A DNA stretch of 64,000 nt. Source: Tolypothrix sp. NIES-4075 (GTDB lineage: Bacteria; Cyanobacteriota; Cyanobacteriia; Cyanobacteriales; Nostocaceae). Position numbers and translations under genes: made by a program. This document shows, piece after piece, positions 61,121 through 64,000 of this stretch (positions are counted from its first letter, which is position 1; every line of letters starts with the position of its first letter). The stretch covers positions 403,852 to 467,851 of the forward strand of contig NZ_BDUC01000004.1 of NCBI RefSeq assembly GCF_002218085.1, in the 5' to 3' direction. The notes under the pieces were generated by a model. That model did not search any database and had not been told where the DNA came from. It saw only the letters and a list, made by a program, of their open reading frames with translations.

Positions 61121-61194
61121 ACTGCAAAAATAGGCGTTGTCGTCATTATTGTGACAATATTTTGCAAATGCCGAGTGTACCTGAAGGTTTAAAA
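61121..61194 (+). repeat. 74-bp element copy 2, right of the kinase-PstS gene
   Basis: Direct repeat of 58319-58392. The palindrome TATTGTGACAATA is at 61147-61159. The same frame from GCA at 61124 reads AKIGVVVIIVTIFCKCRVYL, then Lys-Val and TAA at 61190. Val and Tyr codons differ synonymously (GTC/GTG, TAT/TAC). It lies 161 bp after the kinase stop and 30 bp beyond the next gene's stop, between convergent genes. Confidence 0.85.
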
Positions 61195-61223
61195 AATTTT
61201 TAGGATATTAATAATTCTCAATA

Positions 61224-63035
61224 TTATTTTCGTTGCCAAATCTTGATGGTGTCGTCATCACTACCGCTAACTAGGGTTCGCCCATCGGGACTGAAAGCAA
61301 CAGTTCTGACATAGTTGAGATGACCGATGAGAGTGCAGATTTCTTTAGCTGTGCTTGCGTGCCAAATTTTGATAGTTTTGTCCCAACTAGCACTAGCAAG
61401 AAGTTGCCCATCTGGACTAAAGGCGACTGACCAAACTGAGTCCAAATGCCCAGTGAGAGTGTGAAGTTCTCTACCTGTACTTACTTGCCATAATTTGATT
61501 GTGTTGTCAGCACTACCACTAGCAAGCAATTGTCCATCTGGACTAAAGGCAACAGAGTTAACGTAGAAAGAATGACTTGTAAAAGTGGAAATTTCTCTAC
61601 CTGTGTGTACTTGCCAAAGTTTAACAGTGCAGTCAGCACTGCCACTTGCGAGAATTTCTCCATCTTGGCTAAAGGCGACTGACCCCACTAAGTCCAAATG
61701 ACCTGTGAGAGTAGAGATTTGTCTGCCTGTCTTTATTTGCCAGAATTTGATCGTGTTGTCAGCACTACCACTAGCAAGCATCTGTCCCTCTGGATTAAAG
61801 GCGACAGAATTAACCCAGTTAGAATGACCAGTGAAAGTAGAGATTTGTTTGCCTGTATTTACTTGCCATAATTTAATAGTGTCATCCCAACTGCCACTGG
61901 CAAGAAGCTTTCCGTCTGGGCTAAAGGCGAGGGAATCAACCATGCTGGAATGACCCGAAAACCAACGATTGAAATCACGTAATAGTTTACCGCTTGTTAG
62001 TTGCCATAGCTTGATATTATTGTCATTACTACCACTGGCAATTAGTTGCCCATCAGGACTAATAGCGATCGCCTGAACCATGCTAGTATGACCTTTGAGA
62101 GTGTGTACGCATTGCCACTCTAGTGGAGCTACTACAGCAGGTTTTCGGATTTGTGGATTAGATATCTGATGGTACATCTGACCCATAAGTGTTGATGGTA
62201 CATCTGAGCCAACATCAGCAGTTAATAAATTCAACCACTCCTGCACGGATTGGGGGCGATAATTTGCCTGCAAATCCATACCCTGCATAATTGCCTGATT
62301 TACTCTGTCACTAATATTGCGATTGAAGCGTTGCGGTGGTTGCAGGGGAATATTCTTGCGTCTCTCTTCTGCATTCGTGGGCACAACTCCGGTTAATAAG
62401 TTATATAAAGTCGCGGCGAGGGCGTAGATATCAATAAATTCTCCCCGTGGTGCAACTAAATCATACTGTTCTGGAGGGGCAAAACCAGGAGTGCGATACA
62501 CTGTATGTTCTTGGACAACATTAGGGATAAAATCTCTAGCAATACCAAAGTCAATCAACACTGCTTCTGATTTGCCAAAACGAAGCATAATGTTACGCGG
62601 CTTGAGGTCACGATGCAGCAAGCCTTTATTGTGAATTACCGTCAATGCATCACCAATTTGTCGAATATATAGTAGGGCTTCTGCTTCTGATAGCAACCTC
62701 ATCCTTGCCAAACGCTTACCTAAATCTTCTCCTTCGACATATTCCATTACCATGCAAGGAAATTTGCCCTCATCGAAGATAGTTTCCACCTCCACTATAT
62801 GAGGATGGCGACACACAGCTAGGCGAACAGCTTCATCGCGAAAGTCTTGCCGTAATTTGTCGCGGTGCTGTTTCCAAACCGGGTGATTAAGAATTTCTTC
62901 TTTGAGGGTTTTAATTACTCGTAGTTCATTGCGTAGGTTTCTGGCAAGATAGGTAATGCCAATTCCACCTTCGCCTAGTTTGCTTTCGATAATGTAGCGC
63001 CCTCCAAATAAAGGCTGCCCCGGTTTCCACACCAT
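61224..63035 (-). CDS. Ser/Thr protein kinase fused to seven WD40 repeats
   Basis: A 603-residue protein starting MVWKPGQPLFGGRY at the ATG at 63035 (the frame is open to a TTG at 63044). The kinase domain (about 15-275) has GEGGIGITYL, RVIKTLKEE, LLHRDLKPRNIML, LIDFGIARDF and DIYALAATLYNLL. Residues 310-603 are seven WD40 repeats, each with GH...V..VAFSPDGQLLASGS.D.TIKLW, enough to close one propeller. Such fusions are common in filamentous cyanobacteria. No membrane segment, so cytosolic. Near-identical repeats suggest gene conversion. Target unknown. Confidence 0.95.
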   Translation of the reverse strand: MVWKPGQPLFGGRYIIESKLGEGGIGITYLARNLRNELRVIKTLKEEILNHPVWKQHRDKLRQDFRDEAVRLAVCRHPHIVEVETIFDEGKFPCMVMEYVEGEDLGKRLARMRLLSEAEALLYIRQIGDALTVIHNKGLLHRDLKPRNIMLRFGKSEAVLIDFGIARDFIPNVVQEHTVYRTPGFAPPEQYDLVAPRGEFIDIYALAATLYNLLTGVVPTNAEERRKNIPLQPPQRFNRNISDRVNQAIMQGMDLQANYRPQSVQEWLNLLTADVGSDVPSTLMGQMYHQISNPQIRKPAVVAPLEWQCVHTLKGHTSMVQAIAISPDGQLIASGSNDNNIKLWQLTSGKLLRDFNRWFSGHSSMVDSLAFSPDGKLLASGSWDDTIKLWQVNTGKQISTFTGHSNWVNSVAFNPEGQMLASGSADNTIKFWQIKTGRQISTLTGHLDLVGSVAFSQDGEILASGSADCTVKLWQVHTGREISTFTSHSFYVNSVAFSPDGQLLASGSADNTIKLWQVSTGRELHTLTGHLDSVWSVAFSPDGQLLASASWDKTIKIWHASTAKEICTLIGHLNYVRTVAFSPDGRTLVSGSDDDTIKIWQRK

Positions 63036-63044
63036 TGTTAACAA

Positions 63045-63380
63045 TTACCAAATGCTGCTATTTATTTTTGCAATACATCGTAGGGTAGAAGGGTAAATGA
63101 TTTTTCACTTCTTTGATACCATTTCACTTTCGGCTTACAATACTTAAATTATTCAATCTCTTTGAGGATAAGGATTTTAGAGTGGAAAATCCACACATCC
63201 AAAATATCAAATTATATTAACTTTTCCCCCAATCTTAGTTACTGACTTCTCCAGACCTAATCCGGAATCCTGCATTTCGCTTTTGTAGCTACATAAATTA
63301 CTACAAAGGATAAGATGTAACGGACTGTAACTTCAACCGCCTTTGGTAAGAGAAATTTAAATTGCAAGTGAGCCATAATC
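63045..63380. other. Divergent intergenic region, no recognised elements
   Basis: 336 bp between the WD40 kinase and the sensor gene. AT-rich left part, ordinary right part. No hairpins or known repeats were found; promoters for both genes should be here. Confidence 0.4.
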
Positions 63381-64000
63381 ATGTTAAAAAATCTCAACTT
63401 GAAACAACAATTTACAGCTCTGCTGATTATAATTCTTGCATTAGGTATGAGTTTAAGTGGATTTGCTCTGTCTTATGTGCTGAAGCAGAATGCGATGCAT
63501 GATATTAGTTCAACCGCTCTCATGCTTATGGAAACGATGACTTCTGTACGTGAGTACACTAATACTCAAGTTAAGCCACTTTTGGAAAATCAACTAGAAA
63601 TAGAGTTTTTGCCGCAAACTGTGCCTGCGTACTCTGCACGGGAAATTTTTGATCATCTGCGAAAAAATCCGAAATACAGGGACTTTTTCTATAAAGAAGC
63701 CACGCTTAATCCCACTAATCTTCGAGATAAAGCTGATAATTTTGAAACTACAATTATAAACAATTTCAAAAAGAAACCCGACCTGAAAGAATCAAGCGGA
63801 TTTCGCTCAATGCCAGGTGGGGATATCTTCTATATGGCTCGTCCGCTGACCGTTAGTCAAGAAAGCTGCCTAAAGTGTCATACCTCAGGGGATGTTGCAC
63901 CTAAAAGTATGATTGAGCGTTATGGTACAGCTAATGGATTTGGGTGGCACATGAATGAAATTATTGGTTCTCAAATTATCTCAATACCAGCAAGTAAAGT
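63381..64000 (+). CDS. DUF3365 (Tll0287-like) haem-sensor protein, probably histidine kinase (partial)
   Basis: The ATG at 63381 starts MLKNLNLKQQFTALLIIILA, a membrane helix (about 10-33). A DUF3365 periplasmic sensor domain follows, with ALMLMETMTSVREYT, EFLPQTVPAYSAREIFDHLR, and the haem motif CLKCH at about 166-170. The window ends after 206 codons, before any HAMP or histidine-kinase domain, which usually follows in this family. It should sense redox state or a gas through c-type haem. Partial at the right edge. Confidence 0.85.
   Translation, partial: MLKNLNLKQQFTALLIIILALGMSLSGFALSYVLKQNAMHDISSTALMLMETMTSVREYTNTQVKPLLENQLEIEFLPQTVPAYSAREIFDHLRKNPKYRDFFYKEATLNPTNLRDKADNFETTIINNFKKKPDLKESSGFRSMPGGDIFYMARPLTVSQESCLKCHTSGDVAPKSMIERYGTANGFGWHMNEIIGSQIISIPASK

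Noticed and set aside
61015..61203. 62-codon frame across element copy 2
   Set aside because: Its phase is not the one conserved between the two element copies.

Overview
The window looks like chromosome of a filamentous, probably heterocyst-forming cyanobacterium (order Nostocales). The HIP1 palindrome GCGATCGC is scattered throughout. Cyanophycin genes (cphB, cphA), a sigma-70 group 2 factor, cyanobacterial DUF families (DUF760, DUF2993, DUF3493, DUF1400), Hanks-type Ser/Thr kinases with fused sensor domains, and intergenic DNA full of short G-rich or C-rich tandem repeats all fit that group. No rRNA, insertion sequence or CRISPR array was seen. One tRNA (Thr, anticodon CGU) is present. Genus cannot be fixed from sequence alone.

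Layout. 0-2.6 kb: the end of a response regulator, a weak hypothetical gene, an ExbB-type proton channel gene followed by what looks like a decapitated exbD. 2.9-9 kb: a CblD-like protein, a 2-TM RCK potassium channel, argD, larB and a peptide-type solute-binding lipoprotein. 9-11.4 kb: a PD-(D/E)XK-like protein plus PIN-like pair, ispF and trmD. 12-15.8 kb: cphB-cphA, with a perfect GTA-N8-TAC (NtcA-type) site in front of cphA. 15.9-24 kb: tatA, a membrane Ser/Thr kinase, cbiT, cdsA, a DUF2993 protein, rluB overlapping rodZ, and malQ. 24-31 kb is the accessory part: NUDIX, RidA, two convergent toxin-antitoxin modules (DUF4258/MqsA-like and HicBA), a 21-bp minisatellite, a large STAND NTPase with near-identical TPRs, repeats and a cupin. 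31-37 kb: a 2Fe-2S protein, a Dps protein with an atypical ferroxidase centre, and carB. 37-47 kb: a two-partner-secretion exoprotein, the sigma factor, DUF760, mutT, tRNA-Thr, DUF3493, an SLH protein and a DUF1400 protein.

47-54.5 kb, read leftward: the classical rimP-nusA-ylxR-infB cluster followed by a membrane protein and a 59-aa protein. NusA here has an unusual acidic DEQ-repeat linker and an extra helical C-terminal domain, followed by a 432-bp gap with a terminator-like hairpin before ylxR. 54.7-64 kb: a voltage-sensor-like membrane protein, a peptidoglycan-binding protein, a Clp-fold serine protease homologue, a Ser/Thr kinase fused through one membrane segment to a PstS-like phosphate-binding domain, a Ser/Thr kinase fused to a seven-blade WD40 propeller, and the start of a DUF3365 sensor with a CxxCH haem motif.

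Most of the genes are housekeeping. The more unusual points are the kinase-PstS gene bracketed by two 74-bp copies of a conserved element, the remodelled NusA 3' end, the STAND/TPR gene next to a heptad minisatellite, two cloverleaf-shaped repeats, and cases where intergenic repeats have entered or cut genes (exbD, a kinase, the 2Fe-2S protein). No complete undescribed system can be proven from this sequence alone.
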